Of a stretch of DNA of 64,000 nt, positions 52,224-60,239 are shown in pieces (within the stretch, counting starts at the first letter, position 1; the number at the start of each line of letters is the position of its first letter). Source of the DNA: an uncultured Collinsella sp. (GTDB lineage Bacteria > Actinomycetota > Coriobacteriia > Coriobacteriales > Coriobacteriaceae); contig UQIC01000005.1 of the NCBI GenBank assembly GCA_900540985.1, forward strand, positions 1 to 64,000. Direction: 5' to 3'. Under the pieces are notes generated by a model. It saw only the letters and a list, made by a program, of their open reading frames with translations, was not told the origin of the DNA and did not search any database. The translations under genes were made by a program, and so were the position numbers.

Positions 52224-52922
52224 TTAGGCGGCGCTTGTTTCTTTGTATTCGAAGACTGGTTCTAGGAGGTCTTCGATGTTGCAGTGGAGGGCTTTTGCTA
52301 TATCCCTTACGGTTGTTACCGAGGCTTCGTTGATGTTTCTCTGGCGTTGCTCGTACATTTGGATTGAGCGGAGTGACACACCCGATTCGTATGCCAAGTC
52401 TTGTTGGGTTTTCTTGAGCCTCTTTCTTGCTAACGCAAGTTTGGTTTGCCTGGACGCTTTTTTCGCCATATCGCAGACGAGGCGAGCCACGCGTTCCTCC
52501 GAGGCTTCGTGCCAGGGGTAGTACAGACTGCGTAGCACATCGAATGGAACGACATGCAGCAAATCTTCGAAAGACTCTCCTAGCCGCCACTGAAGGTATG
52601 CCAATATCCAGCCTGTCCAATATTCCGGTGTCTTTTCGAATCGGTAGGTTCGATTTGGCATCGGCCTTGATTGATAGCCCGACCTTTCGGCGATAAGCGC
52701 GAACAGCTCAACGCCCGATTTTCCCGACACTACCCATGCGTTGCCGCGTTCGAACTCGCGAGCTACGCCGCTCAGGCAAAAGAGTTCAGCAACTTCCGAT
52801 CCTTCTGCTCCATAATCGTTAACGGCATAGTCAAAGCAGTCGCCGAGATTGTTCATTGCATCCTCGAGATAGTAGACGGGGTATGTTCTACTCGGCCCAC
52901 AATCCGTTAACTCTTGGATCAT
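52224..52922 (-). CDS. HTH antitoxin-like partner of the DUF3990 protein
   Basis: The product has 232 residues from ATG 52922 (AGGGAGGG upstream). Residues 1-150 are a conserved region seen in partners of DUF3990 proteins: YYLEDAMNNLGDCFDYAVNDYG, FLCLSGVAREFERGN-type, EKTPEYWTGWILAYLQWRLGESFEDLLHVVPFDVL. Residues about 160-220 are an XRE helix-turn-helix (KLALARKRLKKTQQDLAYESGVSLRSIQMYEQRQRNINEASVTTVRDIAKAL). Its start overlaps the DUF3990 gene end by 35 bp. The role as antitoxin and autorepressor is inferred from gene order and the palindromic operators. Confidence 0.78.
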   Translation of the reverse strand: MIQELTDCGPSRTYPVYYLEDAMNNLGDCFDYAVNDYGAEGSEVAELFCLSGVAREFERGNAWVVSGKSGVELFALIAERSGYQSRPMPNRTYRFEKTPEYWTGWILAYLQWRLGESFEDLLHVVPFDVLRSLYYPWHEASEERVARLVCDMAKKASRQTKLALARKRLKKTQQDLAYESGVSLRSIQMYEQRQRNINEASVTTVRDIAKALHCNIEDLLEPVFEYKETSAA

Positions 52923-53571
52923 TTAAATCAACCCTCCCTGCCATTAAATCCCTAATGTAGACACCCTCAGAGTCGAATCCATTCACAGTTTCCAAGTACT
53001 TGCGCCGCGCGCTCTGCTCTCGCTTAAAGCGCTTGGGATAATACTCAGATCCCAACGCCTGCTTCCATTCGCAGAATCTGATTGCTGAGAACGCACGCTC
53101 ACTCATAAGAGCGTATTGGATGCCCAAATCGCCCAAACGCATAATGAGTTGCAGTTGTCTAAGCGAGATCATGCCGTTAACGAACTGTCTTGCAAACGAA
53201 AAGTAGGAATCGTCGGCGCGATAGCCTCGGATAACGTCATAGCGAGAAATATCAATCAGGCAGTTATCCAGCAGATAGCGAAGCCCTTCGCGCGCCAGCG
53301 GTGTCGAAACATTGAACTCCCTATTGTTAGCCAAAATCGCGAGCCAATTGAGAATTGAAAACTCCCCGGACTCCAAATCCAAGACCGCGAGACCATCCAT
53401 ATCGAGCTCATATCGATTCGCGATACCATCGGACTCGGTCCGACATGCCCACTCCATTGCCATTTCCTCATGTGGCGTGCAATAAAACCCACACCCATAG
53501 TCATTGAATTGTCTGCATTTTTCCAACGACGGATGCTCGACAACAGCCTCCGACCCGTGCCAAAGCTCCAT
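52888..53571 (-). CDS. DUF3990 protein (predicted ADP-ribosyltransferase-like toxin)
   Basis: The product has 227 residues from ATG 53571, after GGAGGTC. The N-terminus has LWHGSEAVVEHPSLEKCRQFNDYGCGFYCTPHEEMAMEWA, the DUF3990 signature with an ART-like H...Y pattern. DVIRGYRADDSYFSFARQFVNGMISLRQLQLIM follows. DUF3990 is related to ADP-ribosyltransferase folds and often occurs beside an HTH gene, as here. Toxicity is not shown by sequence. The upstream 45 bp hold a double palindromic operator. Confidence 0.8.
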   Translation of the reverse strand: MELWHGSEAVVEHPSLEKCRQFNDYGCGFYCTPHEEMAMEWACRTESDGIANRYELDMDGLAVLDLESGEFSILNWLAILANNREFNVSTPLAREGLRYLLDNCLIDISRYDVIRGYRADDSYFSFARQFVNGMISLRQLQLIMRLGDLGIQYALMSERAFSAIRFCEWKQALGSEYYPKRFKREQSARRKYLETVNGFDSEGVYIRDLMAGRVDLNDPRVNGLWAE

Positions 53572-53590
53572 ATCGACCTCCAAACAAAAA

Positions 53591-53635
53591 TATCACCCCA
53601 GTGATAGTGTAGCAATAACTATCACTGGGGTGATA
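53591..53635. promoter_or_regulatory. Double palindromic operator of the toxin-antitoxin-like operon
   Basis: Two 16-bp palindromes, TATCACCCCAGTGATA (53591-53606) and TATCACTGGGGTGATA (53620-53635), are inverted copies of each other. The whole forms an 18-bp inverted repeat with a 9-bp centre. Centres are 29 bp apart, close to three helical turns, so two dimers would bind the same DNA face. Confidence 0.85.
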
Positions 53636-53672
53636 TAGATAGATGCAAACTATTGCCTGCCAAGAGACCTTA

Positions 53673-54263
53673 TTAGAGGCAAGCCTCGGCGATGCGGCGC
53701 TTGAGTTCGTCGATACCCACGCCGGTCTGGGAGCTTGTGATGATCACGTTTTCGGCAGGGACGTTGAGCTGCTTTTTGATGGCTGCTGCCTGGCGGGCCT
53801 GCTGGGTGCGGCTGAGCTTATCGGCTTTGGTGAGGCAGACGATAAAGTTGAACTCGTTGCCCTGTAGATAGTCGATCATGTCGTGGTCGAGCTTGCTGGG
53901 GTCGTGGCGAATGTCCACCAGCGAGACGACCAAGTTAAAGCTGCGCTCGGAGTCGAAAAAGTCGCCAATGAGCTCGGCCCAGCGGTCGCGCTCGGCCTTG
54001 GAACGACGGGCGAAACCGTAACCCGGCAGGTCGACAAAGTGCACGTCATCGGCCTCAAAGAAGTTGATGTTACTCGTCTTGCCCGGCGTACTCGAAACCT
54101 TGACCAAGTTCTTGCGGCCAAAGAGCTTGTTCATAATCGACGACTTGCCCACATTGGAGCGGCCGACGAAGCTCACCTCGGGACAGGTGGACTCGGGAAT
54201 CTGCGAAACCTTGCCGTAGCTGGCGACGAACTTGGCAAGCTGATAGTTAATGGAATCGGCCAT
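53673..54263 (-). CDS. engB: Ribosome biogenesis GTPase EngB/YsxC
   Basis: The product has 196 residues from ATG 54263 (AAGGAGTG upstream). G1 FVGRSNVGKSS, G2/switch STPGKTSNINFFEADD, G3 VDLPGYGFA, G4 CLTKADKL and G5 ITSSQ are all present. It is an essential GTPase in large ribosomal subunit assembly. mtnN lies 39 bp upstream on the same strand, so they may share a transcript. Confidence 0.95.
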   Translation of the reverse strand: MADSINYQLAKFVASYGKVSQIPESTCPEVSFVGRSNVGKSSIMNKLFGRKNLVKVSSTPGKTSNINFFEADDVHFVDLPGYGFARRSKAERDRWAELIGDFFDSERSFNLVVSLVDIRHDPSKLDHDMIDYLQGNEFNFIVCLTKADKLSRTQQARQAAAIKKQLNVPAENVIITSSQTGVGIDELKRRIAEACL

Positions 54264-54302
54264 GGACACTCCTTGGTCGTAGGTTTTTACAAAACGGGCG
54301 TG

Positions 54303-55043
54303 CTATTGCGCGGCGGCGATACGACGAACGATGTCAAGCGTGATGCCGCTCGCGGTGCGAGCGTACTCGTCCAGATCGAACTCGCGCTCGCAAAACGCGT
54401 CATATGCCTCGTCGCAATTATCGCTGATAGCGCGCAGCACCAGGCAATCGACACCATTCTTGGCCGCGATGTGCGCAATTGCCGCGCCCTCCATCTCGAC
54501 GCAATCGGCATGCGTGGCCTCAATCGCAGCGTTACGCATGGCGTCACCCGTAACAAAGCGGTCACCCGTGGCGATAGTGCCACACAGGAACTGCTTGGGG
54601 TCCTTCTCCGCAGAATTCTCATCCGCCGAGGTATCCACAAATCCATGCTCGGCAAGCACGGCGGCGGCAACATCAACCAACGCCGGCGTCGAGGCAAACT
54701 CCTCGAGCCCCGGCGCAGACTCGGCGATGAGTGCCGTATCGGTATCCAGATAGCGCAGGCACTTGCCTATAACCACGTCGTTAATATGGAGTTTAGGGTT
54801 TAGGCCGCCCGCAATACCCGAAAACACAACGGCCTGCGGGGCATATTTGCTGATGAGATGCTGCGTTGCGGCAGCGGCGTTCACGGTCCCCATGCCTGCC
54901 GTCGTGGCGACTACCGTCAGACCCGAAAGCCCACCGTTCACAACGGTCAAGCCCGCCTCCTGCGACTCATGCGCGCCACTTAGCTCTTCCTTAATCTGCG
55001 CAACCTCTTTTTCGAGTGCGCCTATGATCGCGATGGTTGCCAT
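54303..55043 (-). CDS. mtnN: 5'-methylthioadenosine/S-adenosylhomocysteine nucleosidase
   Basis: The product has 246 residues from ATG 55043 (GGGGGATGG upstream). IAIIGALEKEVAQIK at the N-terminus, VFSGIAGGLNPKLHINDVVIG, substrate-binding VEMEGAAIAHIA and the catalytic Asp in RAISDNCDEA match MTAN enzymes. It removes adenine from MTA and SAH in the methyl cycle and AI-2 pathway. A 20-residue acidic loop near 120-140 (TSADENSAEKDPKQ) is longer than usual. Confidence 0.93.
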   Translation of the reverse strand: MATIAIIGALEKEVAQIKEELSGAHESQEAGLTVVNGGLSGLTVVATTAGMGTVNAAAATQHLISKYAPQAVVFSGIAGGLNPKLHINDVVIGKCLRYLDTDTALIAESAPGLEEFASTPALVDVAAAVLAEHGFVDTSADENSAEKDPKQFLCGTIATGDRFVTGDAMRNAAIEATHADCVEMEGAAIAHIAAKNGVDCLVLRAISDNCDEAYDAFCEREFDLDEYARTASGITLDIVRRIAAAQ

Positions 55044-55122
55044 GCCATCCCCCAAATCCGTGCAAATTGCTTATCCACGGTATGGTACCAGCATTTTGGC
55101 TCTTTCACTTTTTACGAAGTCG

Positions 55123-56241
55123 CTAGGCCAACGAGGACCGCACATCATAGAGCGCCTTTGCAATCGCGGCCACGGCCTCACTCGATTGGTCGCTCCACGG
55201 CATCGACGTCATGATGCTCATAACATAGCTATGGCCGTCGACGTCGATCAGTCCGGCATCACATGTCGAATAGCAACCGTCCTCGCTGATCCAGCCTGCC
55301 TTGTTGCGCACCGAGACCTGATCGTCCGCAATGCCATCGCGAATAAACGAGCGCGATGTTGATGCCAGAAGGCCCGACAACCACTGTGAAGTCTCGGTAT
55401 CCGTGCTCAGATACTCGCTCATCTCACGCCATAACCTAGCAGAAGTGCGCGGGCAATAGGTGGGAAAATCACTCATCGGATCGAGCGCGGTATCGTAATC
55501 GATGCCAAGACTGACAATCCAATCCTCGTAACCGGCATGGTCAAACGCCGCGCGTAACGCAATAAACGAATCGTTGTCCGAATTAACGACCGCGGCCTCG
55601 ATTAGGTCGTGCACCGTCTGCCAGCCCATGTTATAGCCACCATAGGTGCCAAGGGAATCATCGAGTGAGACCTGGCCCGTCTCGACCAGAGATTCGCAGA
55701 TGTACAACGCATAGAGTGCCTTGTAGCTACTCGCGCCGTAAACCTCGACATCGGCGTTATACGTCACGCCCTTGCCGCTCGACAAATCGTAAAACACCAC
55801 GCCCACATCGCCCAATTCCTGGGCCTGATCAAGGGCATCTTGGAGTGCGGCGAGGCTCTCATCCTCCAGGGCGGGGATCTGGTCATCAACCAATGAGAAG
55901 GTCTGCACGGTATCGCCTGAGGGAATATCGTTAAAGTCCGCCTTCGAAAGCCTCGTCTTAAAGCTCGCTGTCGACAGGGTTTGACTTGCGGTGGCTTTAG
56001 ATTCAGAGACCTTTTTGTTTTGCGTCTGCACCGTTGACGCATCTGAGTGTGCCATTCGCTCCGACGCGTAGGTTTTGGCGGTAATTCCGAGGATAATAAC
56101 CGCCAACGTTAGCATCCCAACGGCGGCAATCTTCGTCACGCGGATGCGAACGTCAGCGAGGCCACGCGAAGGCGTGCCCTTCGTCTCATATCTGCTGCCA
56201 TGCTGCGGCACATACTCGTCCCGCGATGCGTTGCTTCGCAC
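55123..56241 (-). CDS. Membrane-anchored class A beta-lactamase-like serine hydrolase
   Basis: The product has 372 residues. One hydrophobic segment (about 38-58) follows a basic cytoplasmic N-terminus. The outer domain (about 120-372) has the SxxK motif in GASSYKALYALYI, SDN in VVNSDNDSFIALRAAF and KAG in VRNKAGWI, the equivalent of KTG. It is thus a penicillin-binding-like or class A-like fold. The lack of a clear omega-loop Glu (ExxLN) argues against true beta-lactamase activity. A role in cell-wall peptide hydrolysis is possible. Confidence 0.8.
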   Translation of the reverse strand: MRSNASRDEYVPQHGSRYETKGTPSRGLADVRIRVTKIAAVGMLTLAVIILGITAKTYASERMAHSDASTVQTQNKKVSESKATASQTLSTASFKTRLSKADFNDIPSGDTVQTFSLVDDQIPALEDESLAALQDALDQAQELGDVGVVFYDLSSGKGVTYNADVEVYGASSYKALYALYICESLVETGQVSLDDSLGTYGGYNMGWQTVHDLIEAAVVNSDNDSFIALRAAFDHAGYEDWIVSLGIDYDTALDPMSDFPTYCPRTSARLWREMSEYLSTDTETSQWLSGLLASTSRSFIRDGIADDQVSVRNKAGWISEDGCYSTCDAGLIDVDGHSYVMSIMTSMPWSDQSSEAVAAIAKALYDVRSSLA

Positions 56242-56399
56242 GTGGTCTCCTGACTGCTACCGTTTATATACGAGCAGCATAATACCGAGCAGGCATTTCT
56301 TTCCAAAGATATTCAGCGGCGTTTAAGGTGTCTTTAAAGAAACCACAAGCGTTTCTATGCAAATACACCGATTCTGTTGCGCATCTCCGCCCAAAACGC

Positions 56400-56467
56400 A
56401 GTTGCGGTGAAATAGTTCCTGCTTGGGCGGCATAAGCCGAAAAACAAGAACTATTCCACCGCAACTT
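56400..56467. repeat. 68-bp palindromic repeat, copy 4
   Basis: Arms AGTTGCGGTGAAATAGTTCC / GAACTATTCCACCGCAACT, different centre from the other three copies. It lies in the 329-bp region between the serine hydrolase and pflA genes. The rest of 56242-56570 shows only the promoter area of the hydrolase and a tandem repeat. Confidence 0.88.
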
Positions 56468-56513
56468 GACGGGGCTCTTTAACAATCAACTTGGTGCCCG
56501 GGGGCACTCATTT

Positions 56514-56553
56514 AAGTCTGTCCCCAATGAGTAAAGTCTGTCCCCAATGAGTA
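56514..56553. repeat. Perfect tandem pair of a 20-bp CTGTCCC-containing unit
   Basis: AAGTCTGTCCCCAATGAGTA occurs twice head to tail, 18 bp after the pflA stop codon in the minus-strand sense. The CTGTCCC core is shared with the hairpin repeats elsewhere in the window. Confidence 0.8.
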
Positions 56554-56570
56554 GGGGCGAAAATGACTCG

Positions 56571-57389
56571 CTAGCCGATGGCGTTTTTTAGCTCCGCGCG
56601 GCGCTTTTTCATGCCGGTCATAACGGCATTACGCAACTCGGGCATGCGCGCGGTATCCATCTGGGGCACGCCCTCGAGCTTATAGGGAATGCCCAGTTGC
56701 TCGTACTTGACGACACCCATCGTGTGATACGGCAGCATTTCCAGGCCCACCACGTTGTGCCATGGAGCGATGAAGCGGCCGAGCTTCTCGCACTCCTCCA
56801 CCGTGTCGGTAATGCCCGGTACCACCACGTGACGGATAACGACCTTAATCTTGCGACGCGCGAGCTCATCACCAAACGCCAGAATGCGTGCGGGATCGCA
56901 ACCGGTCAGCTTTTTATGCTCGACGGGATCGGCATGCTTGATGTCGAGCAAAACCATGTCGGTCTCGTTGAGAACGGCATCGAACTTCTCGGGGTGATTG
57001 GGATCAAACGCATATCCGCAGCTGTCAAGGCAGGTATGCACGCGGCCATCGGGGTTATTGTGCATGGCGCGGAACAGGTCGGCCAAAAACTCAGGCTGTA
57101 GGAGCGGCTCGCCGCCCGAAACCGTAATTCCGCCGCTGCGATAGAACTCGTGGTTACTCTGGAACTCATCCATCAGGTGTTCGACGGTCACCATGGTGCC
57201 GCTGTTAACCGACCAGGTATCGGGATTGTGACAATACGCGCAGCGCATGGGACAGCCCTGGACAAACACCACAAAGCGGATGCCAGGTCCGTCGACCGTA
57301 CCCATCGTCTCGATCGAATGCACGCGGCCCAGGGCAAACGCGGAGTCCTCAGGACGAGCGTCCACACCCTCGAGCGTCATCTCAGCCAT
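56571..57389 (-). CDS. pflA: Pyruvate formate-lyase-activating enzyme
   Basis: The product has 272 residues. Radical SAM site GCPMRCAYCHNPD (CxxxCxxC). HSIETMGTVDGPGIRFVVFVQG, GGITVSGGEPLLQPEF and VLLDIKHADPVEHKKLTG are characteristic of PflA. It installs the glycyl radical on pyruvate formate-lyase under anaerobic conditions, supporting an anaerobic lifestyle. pflB is not adjacent in the 170 bp upstream, which is unusual. Confidence 0.93.
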   Translation of the reverse strand: MAEMTLEGVDARPEDSAFALGRVHSIETMGTVDGPGIRFVVFVQGCPMRCAYCHNPDTWSVNSGTMVTVEHLMDEFQSNHEFYRSGGITVSGGEPLLQPEFLADLFRAMHNNPDGRVHTCLDSCGYAFDPNHPEKFDAVLNETDMVLLDIKHADPVEHKKLTGCDPARILAFGDELARRKIKVVIRHVVVPGITDTVEECEKLGRFIAPWHNVVGLEMLPYHTMGVVKYEQLGIPYKLEGVPQMDTARMPELRNAVMTGMKKRRAELKNAIG

Positions 57390-57562
57390 TCCCGCTACCT
57401 TGCCTCTCTTTGGTTTTAGTTACATAAATGCCAGAGCCATTCTAGCCCATGCGTTTGCATTTAAACGTCTCGGGGCAGAATGGCACGTTTTAATCTATCC
57501 CCCATCACCATGACTGGGAGCTACGTCGAGACGTCAGGCTGAAGAGCGCTCGCCTGCGGCCT

Positions 57563-58417
57563 TTACGCCTTGAGCGTGAGCACCGCACCGAAGGCGGTCG
57601 GGCCGCAATGGCTCGAGATGACGCCGCCAACCTGAGTCCAGGTAACGTCCTTAAAGCCCAGGTCGTGCGCATAGACTTCCATGTCATCGCGCAGCTCCTG
57701 GGAAAGGCCCACCGAATACGCCAAGCCAATGTGCGAGTAGTCAATCTCGCCCTTCGCAACCATGTGGTCAATAAAGGCGCGGGCGCACTTGAGCATAGAG
57801 CCGCGGAACTTCTTGGTCGCCACGAACTTGCCGCCCGTCACCTCAATGCAGGGCTTAATCTTGAGCAGATGAGCGCCAAGGAATGCGACGTTGGACAAGC
57901 GACCGCCCGCCTTAAGAAAGGCAAGATCGGTAGGAACAAAACCCAGCAACACGTGGTCCATGACGGAGTTCGTAAATGCAAAGATTTCGTCAACGGTGGC
58001 ATCGGGATGAGCCTCAATATACTTGGCGGTCTCGACGACAACGAGCGACTGGCCTACCGAGACAAAGCGCGTGTCCATGGAGTAGACGTAATCGCGACCC
58101 TTGGCGGCGATCTTCGATGATTGATGCGAGCAGGTCGTGGCCTCGGAATATGCAAGATGCAGAATGGTCGCGTCGGGTTGCTCGGCATGGATGCGGTCGT
58201 ACACATGCGCAAAATCTGCCGGCGCACAGCCGCTGGTCTTGGGCATCACGCCAAACTCGTTGCAGCGCGAATAAATCTCGAGCGGATCGATCGAGCCGTC
58301 CTCGACGGTCTCGTCACCAATCGTGACATGCATAGGCACGCGCACGATGCCGTAGCGCTCGCAGAGCTCTGGCGTCACATCCGAACCAGATTCAACCACG
58401 ATTATGTACTTGCCCAT
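57563..58417 (-). CDS. DegV family fatty-acid-binding protein
   Basis: The product has 284 residues from ATG 58417 (MGKYIIVVESGSDVTPELCERYG); an in-frame extension to 58462 lacks support. DegV motifs: VPMHVTIGDETVEDG, MPKTSGCAPADFAHVYDRI, LAYSEATTCSHQSSKIAA, FLKAGGRLSNVAFLGAHLLKIKP. The family binds fatty acids and can supply FakA fatty acid kinase in Gram-positives. fakA is not nearby. Confidence 0.9.
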   Translation of the reverse strand: MGKYIIVVESGSDVTPELCERYGIVRVPMHVTIGDETVEDGSIDPLEIYSRCNEFGVMPKTSGCAPADFAHVYDRIHAEQPDATILHLAYSEATTCSHQSSKIAAKGRDYVYSMDTRFVSVGQSLVVVETAKYIEAHPDATVDEIFAFTNSVMDHVLLGFVPTDLAFLKAGGRLSNVAFLGAHLLKIKPCIEVTGGKFVATKKFRGSMLKCARAFIDHMVAKGEIDYSHIGLAYSVGLSQELRDDMEVYAHDLGFKDVTWTQVGGVISSHCGPTAFGAVLTLKA

Positions 58418-58502
58418 TATTATCACGACCCATCTCGACGTTGGCTTTTTAATATGTGACACACGCCCGCCGTCCTGCTACAGAACGACCCCCAAGCGCC
58501 AA

Positions 58503-58541
58503 AGAGACGCCGCCCCTTGCACACAACAAAGGACAGCGTCT
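58503..58541 (-). terminator. Hairpin between sucrose hydrolase and DegV genes
   Basis: GAGACGC/GCGTCTC with an additional CCTTTG-like pairing inside, in the 233 bp between 58463 and 58695. There is no clear T run. Nothing else recognised there. Confidence 0.45.
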
Positions 58542-58695
58542 CCCTGGAAAAACTCCGTGCTAATCTGAGATTCTACACGGTTTATTACTAAGTGTTACTT
58601 ACTCCGCAAACGGTCGCTATACGCGATAAACGGTAGTTCGCTGCGGCAACTGCGACACATTCCGCCCAGCAAGTCCAATCGTGCTCCACACACGG

Positions 58696-60144
58696 TTAAT
58701 GCGCGAGGCGGTAGAAATTCATCGATGCCGCGCCCTCGGCGTGCAGCTCCATCGCCGGAACCGCCGGCGAATAGGTACGGCTCGTAAGTGCCGCCTCGCC
58801 GCCATTTGCAAAAATCTCGACCATCGTAGTGTCCGAAAGCACGCGCAGGTCGCGAAGCTCGCTGAGCTCAATCGACCTCTGGTCGCGCCCATAGCCTTCG
58901 TCACCCATGTCGAGGGTAAGCATCCCGTCTGCATAGCGCACAAAGACACCCTTGCGGATTTCGAGCTCGACCATCTTGGCGCCCTCGCAGGAAACCACAA
59001 GATCAAACAGGCGGCCCGGCTCCTCAACGGTTTCACCGCCTATCGCGCGAACGCAGTCACCGCGCATCCTCTCAATCTCGTGCGCCGGCCGCTGGCAGAG
59101 CTTACCATCGCGTATGCTCAGCTCTCGCGGCACCGTCAACGCGCACTGCCACCCGCGCGCCACCGTCGGGTTTTCTGCCGTCGCGTCGGGGCAACCCGAC
59201 CATCCGATCATCAAACGCCGGCCTGCAGTATCCTCAAAGGACTGCGGAGCATAGAAATCAAAACCGGCATCGACCATCGGGGGCATGCCCTGCCCGACGA
59301 TTTTAAAGCTCGGCGCCTCCCAATCGGCCTCGATGGAGAACCACACGCACTGATGCGGATTGCGGTAATGCCAACCATCGGCAGGCACACCCTGCGGACA
59401 GCAAACGAGAATAAGCTCGCCATCGAGCTCAAACAGATCGGGGCACTCCCACATAAAGCCAAACTTCTCGTCCAACTCAATGCGCGTCGCATAGCTCCAG
59501 TCCTCAAGATTGCGCGAGGTATAGACAAGCACGCACCCGCGATCGTCTTTCGTACGAGCGCCGAGAACCATGTAGTAGATACCGTCGTGTTCAAGGATCT
59601 TGGGGTCGCGCACGTGCGTACCGATATCGTCGGGGTAATCGACCGGCCCAACAGCTATGCGCTTCTCGCCCAATTCGTCGGGATTCTCGGCAACCATATG
59701 AATCTGGTTTTGCTCACGGCCCGTCAACACGTAGTCGTAATCATCGCGGTCAAAATGCTTAACGTTGCCGGTATAGAAGTAGTGAATCTTGCCATCACGT
59801 ACAAAGGCAGAACCAGAATACGCTCCACTCGAATCCAAATCGGAATCGGGGAACAACACGGGGCCGCGATTCTCGTACGTCACAAAATCCTTTGTCGTCA
59901 GATGGTTCCAAAGCACTGGACCGCCATGCGCAGCATCGAACGGATCGTATTGATGATAGATGTGATACGTATCACCAATCTGAACCAAACCGTTGGGGTC
60001 GTTGAGCCAGCCAAGCTCAGGCTCCACATGGAACAAAAGCCTATCGGGGTCGGACGCGATGCGAGCCGCCGTCTCATCCTGTCCAGCTCGCCACTGCTCA
60101 TAGTCCGCACGCATCACCTTGTTTTTTTGATTAAACATCGCCAT
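58696..60144 (-). CDS. scrB: GH32 sucrose-6-phosphate hydrolase
   Basis: The product has 482 residues. GH32 catalytic residues: nucleophile Asp49 in GWLNDPNG, transition-state stabiliser in THVRDPKILE, and acid/base Glu in FMWECPDLF. The C-terminal beta-sandwich follows. With a sucrose-type PTS gene directly upstream it should split sucrose-6-phosphate into glucose-6-phosphate and fructose. ATG 60144 has AAGG nearby; ATG 60138 is an alternative. A hairpin at 60167-60196 separates it from the PTS gene. Confidence 0.9.
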   Translation of the reverse strand: MAMFNQKNKVMRADYEQWRAGQDETAARIASDPDRLLFHVEPELGWLNDPNGLVQIGDTYHIYHQYDPFDAAHGGPVLWNHLTTKDFVTYENRGPVLFPDSDLDSSGAYSGSAFVRDGKIHYFYTGNVKHFDRDDYDYVLTGREQNQIHMVAENPDELGEKRIAVGPVDYPDDIGTHVRDPKILEHDGIYYMVLGARTKDDRGCVLVYTSRNLEDWSYATRIELDEKFGFMWECPDLFELDGELILVCCPQGVPADGWHYRNPHQCVWFSIEADWEAPSFKIVGQGMPPMVDAGFDFYAPQSFEDTAGRRLMIGWSGCPDATAENPTVARGWQCALTVPRELSIRDGKLCQRPAHEIERMRGDCVRAIGGETVEEPGRLFDLVVSCEGAKMVELEIRKGVFVRYADGMLTLDMGDEGYGRDQRSIELSELRDLRVLSDTTMVEIFANGGEAALTSRTYSPAVPAMELHAEGAASMNFYRLAH

Positions 60145-60166
60145 TGACCTTCTCGTCTATGGGAAA

Positions 60167-60196
60167 GGACGCTCGACTCACACGAGCCGAACGCCC
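60167..60196 (-). other. Intra-operon hairpin between PTS and scrB genes
   Basis: In the minus-strand transcript GGGCGUUCGGCUC pairs with GAGUCGAGCGUCC along 13 positions including G.U pairs, followed by UUUCCC. It may protect the upstream message or reduce read-through. Confidence 0.6.
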
Positions 60197-60239
60197 TTCC
60201 TCAAATGGACTTATCCTCAGATTACGCTGAACGGCTCAA

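Noticed and set aside
52888..53635. Operator pair read as transposon terminal inverted repeats
   Set aside because: The two palindromes are 13 bp apart and do not flank any gene; they fit repressor sites.
55123..56241. Beta-lactamase resistance gene
   Set aside because: SxxK, SDN and KAG are present but the omega-loop Glu motif is not evident, and the protein is anchored with an unusual N-terminus; called only as a serine hydrolase.
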